From the NCBI RefSeq assembly GCF_000378185.1, contig NZ_KB899376.1, forward strand, positions 772,357 through 836,356: 64,000 bases of DNA, in the 5' to 3' direction. This stretch comes from Salinimonas chungwhensis DSM 16280 (GTDB taxonomy: Bacteria > Pseudomonadota > Gammaproteobacteria > Enterobacterales > Alteromonadaceae). Numbering within the stretch: position 1 is the first letter of the stretch; the number at the start of each line of letters is the position of its first letter. Below the pieces are notes generated by a model that worked only from the letters and a program-made list of their open reading frames with translations, did not search any database and had not been told where the DNA came from. Shown in pieces: positions 53,763 to 61,847 of this stretch. The position numbers were made by a program, and so were the translations under genes.

Positions 53763-55277
53763 ATGCTTAACAGAGCAATACAATCCATTTATAGTTGGAT
53801 CATCCTGGTTGGTGTGGTCATTTTTGTTATCACCGGCAACGCGTTCTATGTCATTAGCACCCTGGACGAACTGGCGGCACTTGAGGCCAGATTATTCACC
53901 ACCACCCGTGTCATTAATGCTATCAATAATCTTCATATGGGCGTGCTACGTGCTGAATCAAGCAAACGCGGCTATTTACTTACCGAAGATGATGTCTATC
54001 TGAGTGACTACAACAAAACGCTGTTGCGTATGGAAGGCCTTATCAATGAGGCTGAACAAAGCGCAGAATTTTCTGACTTCCCCAGACAGATAACAAATAT
54101 AGAAAAGCTGATTAACCTTAGTCGGAAAAAGCTTGATGACATGGCACTGACAGTCAACTTAGCGCGGGAGGGAGATTTTGAGCAAGCCATTCAGCTGGTA
54201 AAATCTGATCGGGGGTTGCGTCTTTACGACCGATTTGAAACGCTCTTCTCTCAGATTGATGAATCTGAACGTACTGTGCAGGGTGAACATCTGGCTAACC
54301 TTATGAAGTTGCGGCGAGATTCTGTGAACACCTTGATTATATCGGGCGTGACCACAGCGTTTTTGATTGTGGCTATTTTTGTTCTGCTCAAAATAAATAT
54401 GCGTGAGAATCTTCGGCATCAGCGGGTATTAGAAGATATTAATGAAGAATTGGAGCATAAAATCGCACAGCGTACCCAGGAACTTCAAATCTATTCCGAT
54501 GAACTGGGCCGAAGTAATCGCGAATTAGAGGATTTTGCCTTTGTAGCGTCGCATGATTTGCAGGAACCACTACGCAAAATTCGCGCGTTTGGTAATCGGA
54601 TTGAAGACGGATATGGCGACGTAATTGATGAGCGTGGCAGAGATTTTCTTAATCGAATGCTTAACGCCGCCGAAAGGATGTCCATGCTTATCAGCGATTT
54701 ACTGTCTTTTTCCCGAGTTTCCACCCGCGGAAAAGAATTCTCAGAAGTCGATCTCAATGCGGTGGTCGCATCGGTTTTAGATGATCTTGAGATCGTTATT
54801 GAAGAAACAAATGCGACGGTGGAAGTATCTACGTTACCTGTTATCCATGGTGATAAAACTCAAATCGATCAACTCTTGCTCAATTTAGTATCAAACGCAC
54901 TTAAATTTAAACAAGAAAATGTTAGCCCGGTTATTAAGATTTCTTCCAGGCCATCGGATGAAAGTGAATTAACCGGACTGCATCAGGTGGATGAGTTTGA
55001 TTGGAAGACGATTACCATAGAAGATAACGGGATCGGCTTTGATCAATCCTTTGCAGAAAAAATATTTGCGCCTTTTCAAAGACTTCATGGCCGAAGTGCG
55101 TATAAAGGGACAGGTATTGGACTGGCCGTTTGTCGACGCATAGTCGAACGACATAATGGTCATATTAAAGCGACCAGTGAACCTGGCAAAGGGGCGAGGT
55201 TCGCTATTGTAATACCGGTGAATGGTGAACCATTCGCTAATACTTCCAGTTCAGGAGTTGTAAATAATGACAGCTAA
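53763..55277 (+). CDS. CHASE3-domain sensor histidine kinase
   Basis: A 504-residue kinase: TM1 (about 11-33), periplasmic CHASE3 sensor with the SSKRGYLLTEDD pattern (about 40-175), TM2 (about 188-210) and a coiled coil (about 215-255). The HisKA domain follows with His264 in VASHDLQEPLRKI, then an HATPase domain: N box NLVSNALKF, IEDNGIGF and GTGIGLAVCRRIV. The phytochrome-like DLQEPLR box favours a small single-domain receiver as partner, and one is encoded just downstream (11-nt overlap). The sensed signal is unknown. Confidence 0.93.
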   Translation: MLNRAIQSIYSWIILVGVVIFVITGNAFYVISTLDELAALEARLFTTTRVINAINNLHMGVLRAESSKRGYLLTEDDVYLSDYNKTLLRMEGLINEAEQSAEFSDFPRQITNIEKLINLSRKKLDDMALTVNLAREGDFEQAIQLVKSDRGLRLYDRFETLFSQIDESERTVQGEHLANLMKLRRDSVNTLIISGVTTAFLIVAIFVLLKINMRENLRHQRVLEDINEELEHKIAQRTQELQIYSDELGRSNRELEDFAFVASHDLQEPLRKIRAFGNRIEDGYGDVIDERGRDFLNRMLNAAERMSMLISDLLSFSRVSTRGKEFSEVDLNAVVASVLDDLEIVIEETNATVEVSTLPVIHGDKTQIDQLLLNLVSNALKFKQENVSPVIKISSRPSDESELTGLHQVDEFDWKTITIEDNGIGFDQSFAEKIFAPFQRLHGRSAYKGTGIGLAVCRRIVERHNGHIKATSEPGKGARFAIVIPVNGEPFANTSSSGVVNNDS

Positions 55278-55719
55278 AGAGGCTTTGCCAATCAATATCT
55301 TGATGGCTGACGATGATGAGGATGATCGTTTGTTGACCTTGGACGCGCTCAAAGAAAGTCGCGTTCTCAATAATTTATTCTGTGTAGAAGATGGTGTGGA
55401 GCTACTGGAATTTTTGCGCCGTGAAGGTAAATATAGTGACCCTGCAGATTCACCTCGTCCTAGCCTGATTTTGCTTGACCTGAATATGCCAAGAATGGAC
55501 GGCAGAGAAGCATTACAGGAAATTAAGTCAGACCCGGCCCTGCGCAGCATACCTGTGGTGATCCTAACTACCTCAAAGGAAGAAGAAGATATGTTACGCG
55601 GTTACGATTTAGGGTGTGCATCCTATATCACAAAACCGGTTAACTTCGACGGTTTGGTAGATTTAATGCGTGCGCTTGGGCGTTATTGGATTGAATTTGT
55701 CGAACTGCCCCACGACTGA
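55267..55719 (+). CDS. Single-domain response regulator (Rcp1-like)
   Basis: A 150-residue receiver without output domain. The acidic pair is Asp15-Asp16 (MADDDEDD), the phospho-acceptor Asp71 (ILLDLNMP), Thr101 and Lys123 (YITKPV). The extra loop KYSDPADSPRP and the RSIPVVILTTSKEEEDM segment match Rcp1-type receivers, which pair with phytochrome-like kinases. It overlaps the kinase gene by 11 nt. It could take phosphoryl groups from the CHASE3 kinase and pass them through the DHp protein to a second receiver; this order is inference. Confidence 0.93.
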   Translation: MTAKEALPINILMADDDEDDRLLTLDALKESRVLNNLFCVEDGVELLEFLRREGKYSDPADSPRPSLILLDLNMPRMDGREALQEIKSDPALRSIPVVILTTSKEEEDMLRGYDLGCASYITKPVNFDGLVDLMRALGRYWIEFVELPHD

Positions 55720-55741
55720 GCAATAAATACTAGGATAAGCT

Positions 55742-57793
55742 GTGACTGATGTAATCCGCGTACTTCTAATTGAAGATGATGAAGATGACTACTTCCTTAC
55801 GGCGGATTACTTATCGCAATGCAAAGAACCCCGCTTCGATATTACCTGGGTAACTAACAGCACCGAGGCAGTAGCAGCTTTCCGTTGCAAACTTTTTGAT
55901 ATTTGTCTTCTTGACTATGTGCTTGGTGCTGAAAACGCGCTCGATGTGCTAAACGTTATCAAGTCCAAGGGTATCAGCATTCCGGTCGTCATTCTTACGG
56001 GTCAGTCTGATGCGAAAGTGGATGAGATGGTTATGCGAGCGGGCGCCGCTGATTATCTCACTAAGAGTGAAATAGAAACGCCTCGATTCATGCGTACTAT
56101 GCGTTACGCTATGGTACGGCGTGAAATCGAAAACGAGCGGATTGAGCGGCACAAGGTAGAACAGCAGAATAAAGCTAAAGATAAATTTCTGGCTCATCTC
56201 GGTCACGAGTTGCGCACTCCCCTAACATCCATTCTCGGATATACCGAACTTCTGTTGGATGACAAAGGTAATGATAGGATGGAGCAAGAGCTTTCCATTA
56301 TTCATACCAACGGCAAGCATCTATTAAGTTTACTAAATGATTTGCTGGATATGTCCCGCATCATGGCAAATAAGCTGGAGTTATCGCCTAAAGACATCAA
56401 TCTTTCCGGCTTTATGACCGACGTACACTCCCTGATGAACCTGGCCGCCAAGGATAAGGGGTTGCGCTTATCTATAAATGGTAAGACTCCGCTGCCGGAA
56501 ATTATCAAAGCTGACCCTACCCGTCTACGACAGGTTTTGATTAATCTCATCAGTAATGCCGTAAAGTTTACCGATGCCGGCAGTATCGATATCTCGATTG
56601 AGGTCTTCGTTGGCGATAAAACCCAGAGCGAGTACCTGAGGTTTAGTGTCAAAGACTCAGGAATTGGGATGCATCCGGATAAGCTTGATGACATCTTCCA
56701 TCCCTTTGAGCAAATTGAAGATGTGATGCGAGCTAATCATGGGGGCGCAGGGCTCGGGCTGGCTATATGCCGTGAACTAGTGCATAAAATGGGTGGCGAT
56801 ATTGCGGTCGACTCCACATTCGGTAAAGGCAGTGTATTTTCTTTTTACATAGATCCGGGTGATATCCGGAATCAATCCCGCGATGAACTTAATCTTGCAG
56901 TGCCAAGTGCTCGCTCGCCTGGCGCAATGAATCTGCACGTTTCTGGCCGGGTACTTATAGTTGATGATTTAAGGGAACTTCGTCGTCTTACAGGCCATAT
57001 GGTGAGCCAGTGCCACGCGCAGGTTGCTTACGCTGAAAATGGGGTAAAAGCACTGGAGGCTGTCTTGATGGCCGAACAAGAAGGCAAACCTTTTCATTTG
57101 GTACTAATGGATATCCATATGCCAGTGATGAATGGCATTGATTCACTTAAGGCTATGCGCAAACACAATTGTAAAACGGCAGTGGTTGCCATCACTGCGG
57201 CCAGTCGCAAAGGTTTGCGGCAATCACTTATGGACGAGGGATTTGACGATATTGTGGCAAAGCCTATTGAAAAAAACGCACTTATGCAGATTCTCGACAA
57301 ATATTTAATCAGGACGATGACTCCGTCTTTGGCAGAGTTGAGCTCGATACCTGACACCACATCTAATGAAGACGAGGAAAATGATGTTGCGGTGAATAAT
57401 ACGAAAGAACACATAACTGACAAAGCCAAAGCTTCGCATCAACTAACCGCTAAAAAACAAGTTCTGGTGATTGAAGATGATCAGGATGCAGCTGAATTAA
57501 TGCAGTTGCTATTGGCCCATCAGGGACATGAAGTAGCGATCGCAAACTCAGGCAATGCTGCCATTAAAGAAGTACAGCAACAAAATTTTGATTTTATTCT
57601 GCTCGATCTGACATTACCTGACTACCATGGGTTTGATTTGGCAGATGAATTACAGCAACATTTGCAAAACACGACCATTGTAGTAGTAAGTGGACGTGAA
57701 CCCGAAGCTGAAGATTTGGTCGCCCACAATATCTCCCACTCTTTGTTAAAGCCGGTTAGTAAAGATGATTTAGCCATATTGATGAGCTCCTGA
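55742..57793 (+). CDS. Hybrid histidine kinase REC-HisKA-HATPase-REC-REC
   Basis: A 683-residue soluble multi-domain protein. REC1 (about 4-120; Asp58 in CLLDYV, Lys108) stands before the kinase. HisKA has His155 (LGHELRTPL), HATPase has NLISNAVKFT, KDSGIGM and GGAGLGLAICREL. REC2 (about 402-520; Asp408-Asp409, Asp457, Lys508) and REC3 (about 573-683; Asp579-Asp580, Asp622, Lys670) follow, separated by a linker of Asp/Asn/Glu-rich low complexity. The start is GTG at 55742 with TAGGATAAGCT upstream. No transmembrane part is visible, so it acts in the cytoplasm. Confidence 0.93.
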   Translation: MTDVIRVLLIEDDEDDYFLTADYLSQCKEPRFDITWVTNSTEAVAAFRCKLFDICLLDYVLGAENALDVLNVIKSKGISIPVVILTGQSDAKVDEMVMRAGAADYLTKSEIETPRFMRTMRYAMVRREIENERIERHKVEQQNKAKDKFLAHLGHELRTPLTSILGYTELLLDDKGNDRMEQELSIIHTNGKHLLSLLNDLLDMSRIMANKLELSPKDINLSGFMTDVHSLMNLAAKDKGLRLSINGKTPLPEIIKADPTRLRQVLINLISNAVKFTDAGSIDISIEVFVGDKTQSEYLRFSVKDSGIGMHPDKLDDIFHPFEQIEDVMRANHGGAGLGLAICRELVHKMGGDIAVDSTFGKGSVFSFYIDPGDIRNQSRDELNLAVPSARSPGAMNLHVSGRVLIVDDLRELRRLTGHMVSQCHAQVAYAENGVKALEAVLMAEQEGKPFHLVLMDIHMPVMNGIDSLKAMRKHNCKTAVVAITAASRKGLRQSLMDEGFDDIVAKPIEKNALMQILDKYLIRTMTPSLAELSSIPDTTSNEDEENDVAVNNTKEHITDKAKASHQLTAKKQVLVIEDDQDAAELMQLLLAHQGHEVAIANSGNAAIKEVQQQNFDFILLDLTLPDYHGFDLADELQQHLQNTTIVVVSGREPEAEDLVAHNISHSLLKPVSKDDLAILMSS

Positions 57794-57961
57794 CCCATTA
57801 AGAAAGAATTACAAAGTTGTGCAGTTTTTACTACGCGTTCTCTGTAAGATTTAAAACACACATAATAACCAGTTGTTTTTAAAGATAATTTAATTATTTC
57901 TGCGGTGGTATATGGATTGCATTTATCTGTATGCATACATTCAGTTAACAAGGAGATCCGG

Positions 57962-58306
57962 ATGGCTACTCAGGCAAAGACAACACCAGGTGTTAAAGCT
58001 ACAGGAACGACAGATTCAACTCATTCAAACGGCGCAACGGAGAAGACTCACCCTATGACAGATAAAATTCAGGATTCACTACATTCTTCAGTAGATAAAT
58101 TGGCAAATTCAGCAGGACGTGCTGAAGAGAATCTTCGCGCAACAGCGTCTGACTCGGCAGAAAATATGGCCGCTCGCAAGCGCTTAGCAGAGAAAAAATG
58201 GCAAGCCTCTGGTGTTCGCAAGTATGCCATTGAGAATCCGGTAGCGACTGCTGGGATTGCATTTGCAGCCGGCATGTTAGTTACATCACTACTGCGTAAT
58301 AAGTAA
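57962..58306 (+). CDS. YqjD/ElaB (DUF883)-like membrane-anchored protein
   Basis: A 114-residue protein with an N-terminal hydrophilic, Ser/Thr/Asn-rich part, a helical middle and a C-terminal membrane anchor ENPVATAGIAFAAGMLVTSL followed by Arg and Lys. This arrangement matches ElaB/YqjD/YgaM proteins, which anchor ribosomes to the membrane in stationary phase in E. coli. AAGGAGATCCGG lies directly before the ATG at 57962, so I choose it over an upstream start. It begins a run of small stress-type genes, about 170 bp after the phosphorelay. Confidence 0.8.
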   Translation: MATQAKTTPGVKATGTTDSTHSNGATEKTHPMTDKIQDSLHSSVDKLANSAGRAEENLRATASDSAENMAARKRLAEKKWQASGVRKYAIENPVATAGIAFAAGMLVTSLLRNK

Positions 58307-58312
58307 GTTAAG

Positions 58313-58825
58313 ATGCAGCCAGGTATGGCAGATTTTACAAACGCATCATTCAGGCCCCATGGGCCTGTTTCTTTTCGCCCTACCCGTGACACCGACTGGG
58401 CATATGCCTGCATACCCGATCATTCAGATTTAGAAGATACCACTTTTCGCGAGGCATTTGATGCCTATAAAGACGTTGTAACCATTAAAAAAGCGCAGCT
58501 CGCTGCACTTTCCGATGTTGTGAACAGCGAAACTTTGCTTCTTAAAAAATCTGCGTTAGTTACCGCCATCGGTCTTGGTGGTGCATTTGTATTATCCTGT
58601 ATCTGTTGGATAGTCATTAACGCAGCAATTGGTGTCGCATTGGATAGGGCTGATGTTCACCTTGGATTAACTACCCTTGCGTTGCTTGCTTTAAACGGCG
58701 TGATGATTGCGTTCTTCGTCAGAATGGTCTTAACCAGTTATAAACATGTTACCATTGGACCGCTGATGAGCGCCTTGTTAGGCGAAGCCGGGGTAACTGG
58801 CCCTGAATCAAAGGAGGACCGATAG
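58313..58825 (+). CDS. YqjE-like membrane protein (phage holin superfamily III)
   Basis: A 170-residue protein with two hydrophobic segments (about 82-104 and 115-138). Charged residues precede the first, and an amphipathic region comes at the N terminus. The order YqjD-like then this protein then a small YqjK-like protein mirrors yqjDEK in E. coli, which is the main reason for the name. It lies 6 nt after the previous stop codon. A second ATG at 58325 is also possible. Confidence 0.6.
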   Translation: MQPGMADFTNASFRPHGPVSFRPTRDTDWAYACIPDHSDLEDTTFREAFDAYKDVVTIKKAQLAALSDVVNSETLLLKKSALVTAIGLGGAFVLSCICWIVINAAIGVALDRADVHLGLTTLALLALNGVMIAFFVRMVLTSYKHVTIGPLMSALLGEAGVTGPESKEDR

Positions 58826-58826
58826 A

Positions 58827-59078
58827 ATGTTTTTGAGTAAAGAACTTAAGACGGTTCAGCAGGCGCATCTAAATTATACCCAAATTAAACTTGATGCCCA
58901 TCAGGCAACTGAAGACGCTAAGTACAAAAGCAGACTTGTGATGGCAAAACCATCGGTTTTACTGAGTATATTTGGCTATGGGGCGTTTAAGGGAGCAACC
59001 ACCAGTGATCCTAAATCTAAACGTCGATTCGCACTGATGTCTTTTGCGCGTACAGCGTTTTTTAATTTTATCGGATAA
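58827..59078 (+). CDS. Small basic protein in the YqjK position
   Basis: An 83-residue protein, basic, with two weakly hydrophobic segments (VMAKPSVLLSIFGYGAF and RTAFFNFIG). I do not recognise its family by sequence. AAAGGAGGACCGATAGA precedes the ATG. It follows the YqjE-like gene at once and occupies the place of yqjK, so it probably belongs to the same membrane complex or stress response. The name is position-based only. Confidence 0.6.
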   Translation: MFLSKELKTVQQAHLNYTQIKLDAHQATEDAKYKSRLVMAKPSVLLSIFGYGAFKGATTSDPKSKRRFALMSFARTAFFNFIG

Positions 59079-59088
59079 CGGGTATTAG

Positions 59089-59664
59089 ATGCCAAACAAT
59101 TTAAGAGAATCGGTTGTGGGAATTAAGCTACTTAGCGCGTTAGTACTGAGTTTATCACTGTTTGCATGCAGTAGCTTCACAGCATCAGGCCCTACTCCTT
59201 ATCAGGAGGCAAAAAGTAATGATGCTTATGGTTATTCCAGTGTTCAGTTAGATGATACGCAGTATCGTGTGATGTTCAAAGCTGTTGAGGATACACCAGC
59301 GGATATCGTACAGGAATATACCCTTTTTCGAGCCGCAGAAATAGCTAGTCAGCAGGGCTATAAGTGGGTAGCAATTGTAAAAACAGATGTGGAAAGAAAA
59401 GCAAATGTTACACAGCGGATTGTACGCGAGCAGAAAAATACGTTGCCTCCAGTACTAAAAGAAGAACAATGCACTATGTCAGGCTGTAACGATGTTGCAC
59501 AGCCGTTCGAGCCAAGCGACAGTGATCTTCGCACAGAAAAAAGAAAGTCTCAGGATATTTACTATTCTGTCGTAGCTCGGATGGGAAACAACAAAGTTAG
59601 TGTCGGGGACAATGCATTTAAAGTCGATGACCTTCTTCAGCGGTTGACTCAAAAGACAAAATAA
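59089..59664 (+). CDS. Outer-membrane-type lipoprotein (CC0125/CC1285 family)
   Basis: A 191-residue lipoprotein precursor: hydrophobic signal with lipobox LFAC (Cys27 is lipidated) followed by Ser-Ser, so it should go to the outer membrane. The mature N terminus TPYQEAKSNDAYGYSSVQLDDTQYRV matches the CC0125/CC1285 lipoprotein family. The function is unknown. It follows the YqjK-like gene by 10 nt, within the same probable operon. Confidence 0.8.
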   Translation: MPNNLRESVVGIKLLSALVLSLSLFACSSFTASGPTPYQEAKSNDAYGYSSVQLDDTQYRVMFKAVEDTPADIVQEYTLFRAAEIASQQGYKWVAIVKTDVERKANVTQRIVREQKNTLPPVLKEEQCTMSGCNDVAQPFEPSDSDLRTEKRKSQDIYYSVVARMGNNKVSVGDNAFKVDDLLQRLTQKTK

Positions 59665-59699
59665 TAAAGCCGCCCAGCGGCTTTTTTATTTTGTCTTAG
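59652..59699 (+). terminator. Long inverted-repeat terminator after the lipoprotein gene
   Basis: The core AAAGCCGC/GCGGCTTT hairpin is followed by T residues. It is extended by flanking sequence to about 21-bp arms with one mismatch (59652-59672 with 59679-59699), and the left arm includes the end of the lipoprotein coding sequence. Confidence 0.88.
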
Positions 59700-59980
59700 A
59701 TATTCCCAAATTAAACTCGTTGCACATTAATGATCCGCATTTTAAATGGCCGTCGCTTCTGTTTTACAGGCTTTTTAGAAAAATCTTCTCAATGTAAAAA
59801 AAATCCTTATTCCCGAATTAAGCAAACCACCAATAGGCTTAGATAACTTATTGTTTTTTCTTAATTATTATAATTTAGACATTCAAAAAGCACTATTTAA
59901 CCTGGAATAACTCATGCATTAGCTTATCGGATAAACTTTATATTATTTTTGCAACTACATTTCTCTCACAGGGGAAAACC
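59665..59980. other. Gap before the DUF2383 protein
   Basis: After the terminator the stretch is A+T-rich and I see no gene or named element. It should contain the promoter of the downstream gene. That gene has CAGGGGAAAACC before its start codon. Confidence 0.5.
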
Positions 59981-60421
59981 ATGAATCAGTTACCTGATAA
60001 TGTTGACAAGGTTTCTGACATTGTAAAGGTATTAAAAGGTGGTATTGAATTTTACAAGGATGGTGTTCAAAACGTCACCTCGCAAAGTACTCAGGCTATG
60101 TTCAAAAGAATGCTTGAAGAAAAGCAAGAAGCAGTTTCCGCGCTGAATCCATATATGCCAGAAGCCGATGGGTCTACAGATTCAGACTGGGCCCTTCACT
60201 TACACGATGAATATGGCATTCTTCGTAAGTGTATGGATTCATCCGATAATCGTAAATGCCTAGAACAGCTAAAAGAATTGGAGAACGATGTTCTGCACGT
60301 TGTAGATGTTGCGTTGGAGAAAGAGCTTCCACAACATTATGCGAGTGAATTGCGGCGAATTCGCTCTCGTATGCAACAGTGTCACGATGAAATACATTGT
60401 TTACAAAACGCCACAATATAG
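59981..60421 (+). CDS. DUF2383 (PA2169-type) four-helix protein
   Basis: A 146-residue soluble protein predicted as a four-helix bundle. The pattern IVKVLKGGIEFYKDGVQ near the N terminus, AMFKRMLEEKQEAVSAL, a middle acidic stretch and a C-terminal helix with ENDVLHVVDVALEKEL match DUF2383, a ferritin-like stress family. Conserved Glu and His residues could bind metal. It is monocistronic and convergent with the YfbR-like gene; an imperfect hairpin (CCGCTTT/AAAGCGG at 60460-60478) lies between them. Confidence 0.8.
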   Translation: MNQLPDNVDKVSDIVKVLKGGIEFYKDGVQNVTSQSTQAMFKRMLEEKQEAVSALNPYMPEADGSTDSDWALHLHDEYGILRKCMDSSDNRKCLEQLKELENDVLHVVDVALEKELPQHYASELRRIRSRMQQCHDEIHCLQNATI

Positions 60422-60491
60422 ACTGCATAATAGTGTTATCTATACGAAGTATGACAACGCCGCTTTTTAATAAAGCGGTCTTCCATGACCA

Positions 60492-61130
60492 TTAAAAATG
60501 TGTATCGTTAGCGTTTTTTACCCAATCGAGATCTCTGGTCTGCTCATCAAGTGTCCCCTTGGCTCCTTCAAGAAATGTTTTACAGAAATAATCCACGCAA
60601 GTATGCATCTCACGATATTTTTGTAGTTGCATTTCCATTTCTTCCAGAGCATTTGAGAATTCGTTGTTCGATTTGGACATCTCATACTCACACTTCAGGT
60701 ATGCACACAATACATCAGCGGCTTTGGCTAATCTTACATGAATATCTTCTTTATCTTGCTGAATAAGCGGTTGGTATCTGTCTTTCAGAGCATCAGGCAA
60801 GGTTTGCAATAACATGCTTTCAAAACGACGCTCTAGTTTTTTTATTGCTGTGGTGGTTTCAGGATCATGGTATTTCACAGGGCTGGGAATATCGCTCATA
60901 CCTGCAATTTCGCTACCCTCATGAAATATCGCCATAGTCGCCACACGGTCGGGTTCCACATCCTCATTAAAGACATCTGCGGCAATAGCACCTAGCATAT
61001 GTGCTACCACCGATGCTTCGTAAACGTGTGTCGACAACATTTCTTCCTGAAACTGCGCCATCAGAGGCCATCGTTTCACATTCCGCGCACGTTGCATCAA
61101 TCCAATGAATGCTGAGTTCTGTTTTGACAT
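60492..61130 (-). CDS. YfbR-like HD-domain nucleotidase with altered HD motif
   Basis: A 212-residue relative of E. coli YfbR (5'-deoxynucleotidase). KRWPLM, STHVYEASVVAHML (His35), DIPSPVKY and KAADVLCAYLKC align with YfbR. The diagnostic metal motif His-Asp (YHDASE) reads His70-Glu71 (FHEGSE), and one residue is inserted between Glu74 and Asp80. Metal binding or activity may be altered. I start it at the ATG 61130 (MSKQNS), with no ribosome binding site visible. Two direct repeats lie upstream of the start. It would hydrolyse deoxynucleoside monophosphates if active. Confidence 0.82.
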   Translation of the reverse strand: MSKQNSAFIGLMQRARNVKRWPLMAQFQEEMLSTHVYEASVVAHMLGAIAADVFNEDVEPDRVATMAIFHEGSEIAGMSDIPSPVKYHDPETTTAIKKLERRFESMLLQTLPDALKDRYQPLIQQDKEDIHVRLAKAADVLCAYLKCEYEMSKSNNEFSNALEEMEMQLQKYREMHTCVDYFCKTFLEGAKGTLDEQTRDLDWVKNANDTHF

Positions 61131-61173
61131 GGTATTTTTTTTAAATAAGTAAGATGGATAGTGTAACAGCGAT

Positions 61174-61209
61174 GAACAATATTGGTCATCATAATGAACA
61201 AAATTGGTC
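61174..61209 (-). promoter_or_regulatory. Tandem direct repeats before the YfbR-like gene
   Basis: GAACAATATTGGTC (61174-61187) and GAACAAAATTGGTC (61196-61209) differ in one position and are spaced 22 bp apart, about two helical turns. They lie 44-79 bp before the start codon, in the divergent gap to the DUF1328 gene, so a protein bound to both would sit on one face of the DNA. Confidence 0.4.
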
Positions 61210-61372
61210 TGATTCGTGTAAAAAGTGCAAATCACTTGTAAGAGTGATGATTAATTTGTATTTTTCTACAAGAATACATTATAAAACCGATATTTATCAA
61301 TAGGTTAACCATTGGCACAAATCCAGCATTATTTAGGATGACATTCAATGGAAGCAGAACGAGGATAAACTC

Positions 61373-61549
61373 ATGCTAGGTTGGGCTATTACATTTTTCA
61401 TTATTGCCATTATTGCAGCGGTTTTTGGCTTCGGTGGCATTGCAGGCGCAGCGACAGGCATTGCCCAGTTTTTGTTTTTCGTTTTTGTAGCGCTATTGGT
61501 AATTTCGTTAATTGCTAATGCATTACGCGGCAAATCGCCGAAAGTATAA
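61373..61549 (+). CDS. DUF1328 membrane protein (YtjA-like)
   Basis: A 58-residue two-helix inner-membrane protein, mostly hydrophobic with a central [14 protein letters not shown] turn and a basic C-terminal tail (ALRGKSPKV). This is the DUF1328/YtjA pattern, a small stress-related family. GAGGATAAACTC precedes the ATG. It is followed after 22 nt by the acidic lipoprotein. Confidence 0.88.
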   Translation: MLGWAITFFIIAIIAAVFGFGGIAGAATGIAQFLFFVFVALLVISLIANALRGKSPKV

Positions 61550-61571
61550 CTAAGATTTAGGAGCAAGGACT

Positions 61572-61799
61572 ATGATGTCGTACAAGAATTTATTAAAAAC
61601 ACTTTTCGTAGCAAGTTTTGCATTATCTGTAGCAGCCTGTGATGATGGCGGCGCGGAAAACGCAGGTGAAGAGCTTGATGAAACCATGACGGAAGCAGGC
61701 GAAGAGCTTGATGAGTCTATGGAAGATGCAGGCAACGCGGTAGAAGATACCTGTGAAGATGTTAAAGAAGGTATGGAAGCAGAAGACGACGATTGTTAA
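61572..61799 (+). CDS. Small acidic lipoprotein
   Basis: A 75-residue protein with a signal peptide ending in a lipobox (SVAAC, Cys23). The mature part is very acidic and repeats GEELDETMTEAGEELDESME, like an amphipathic helix, then ends with two further cysteines (DTCEDVKEGMEAEDDDC). Such proteins occur next to DUF1328 genes in marine gammaproteobacteria; no function is known. AGGAGCAAGGACT lies before the ATG pair. Confidence 0.78.
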   Translation: MMSYKNLLKTLFVASFALSVAACDDGGAENAGEELDETMTEAGEELDESMEDAGNAVEDTCEDVKEGMEAEDDDC

Positions 61800-61818
61800 T
61801 CTTCTCTTGTGAATAATG

Positions 61819-61847
61819 AAAAACCCGGCATTGCCGGGTTTTTTTGT
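61819..61847 (+). terminator. Terminator after the acidic lipoprotein
   Basis: AAACCCGGCA pairs with TGCCGGGTTT, followed by a run of T residues, about 20 nt after the stop codon. Confidence 0.9.
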
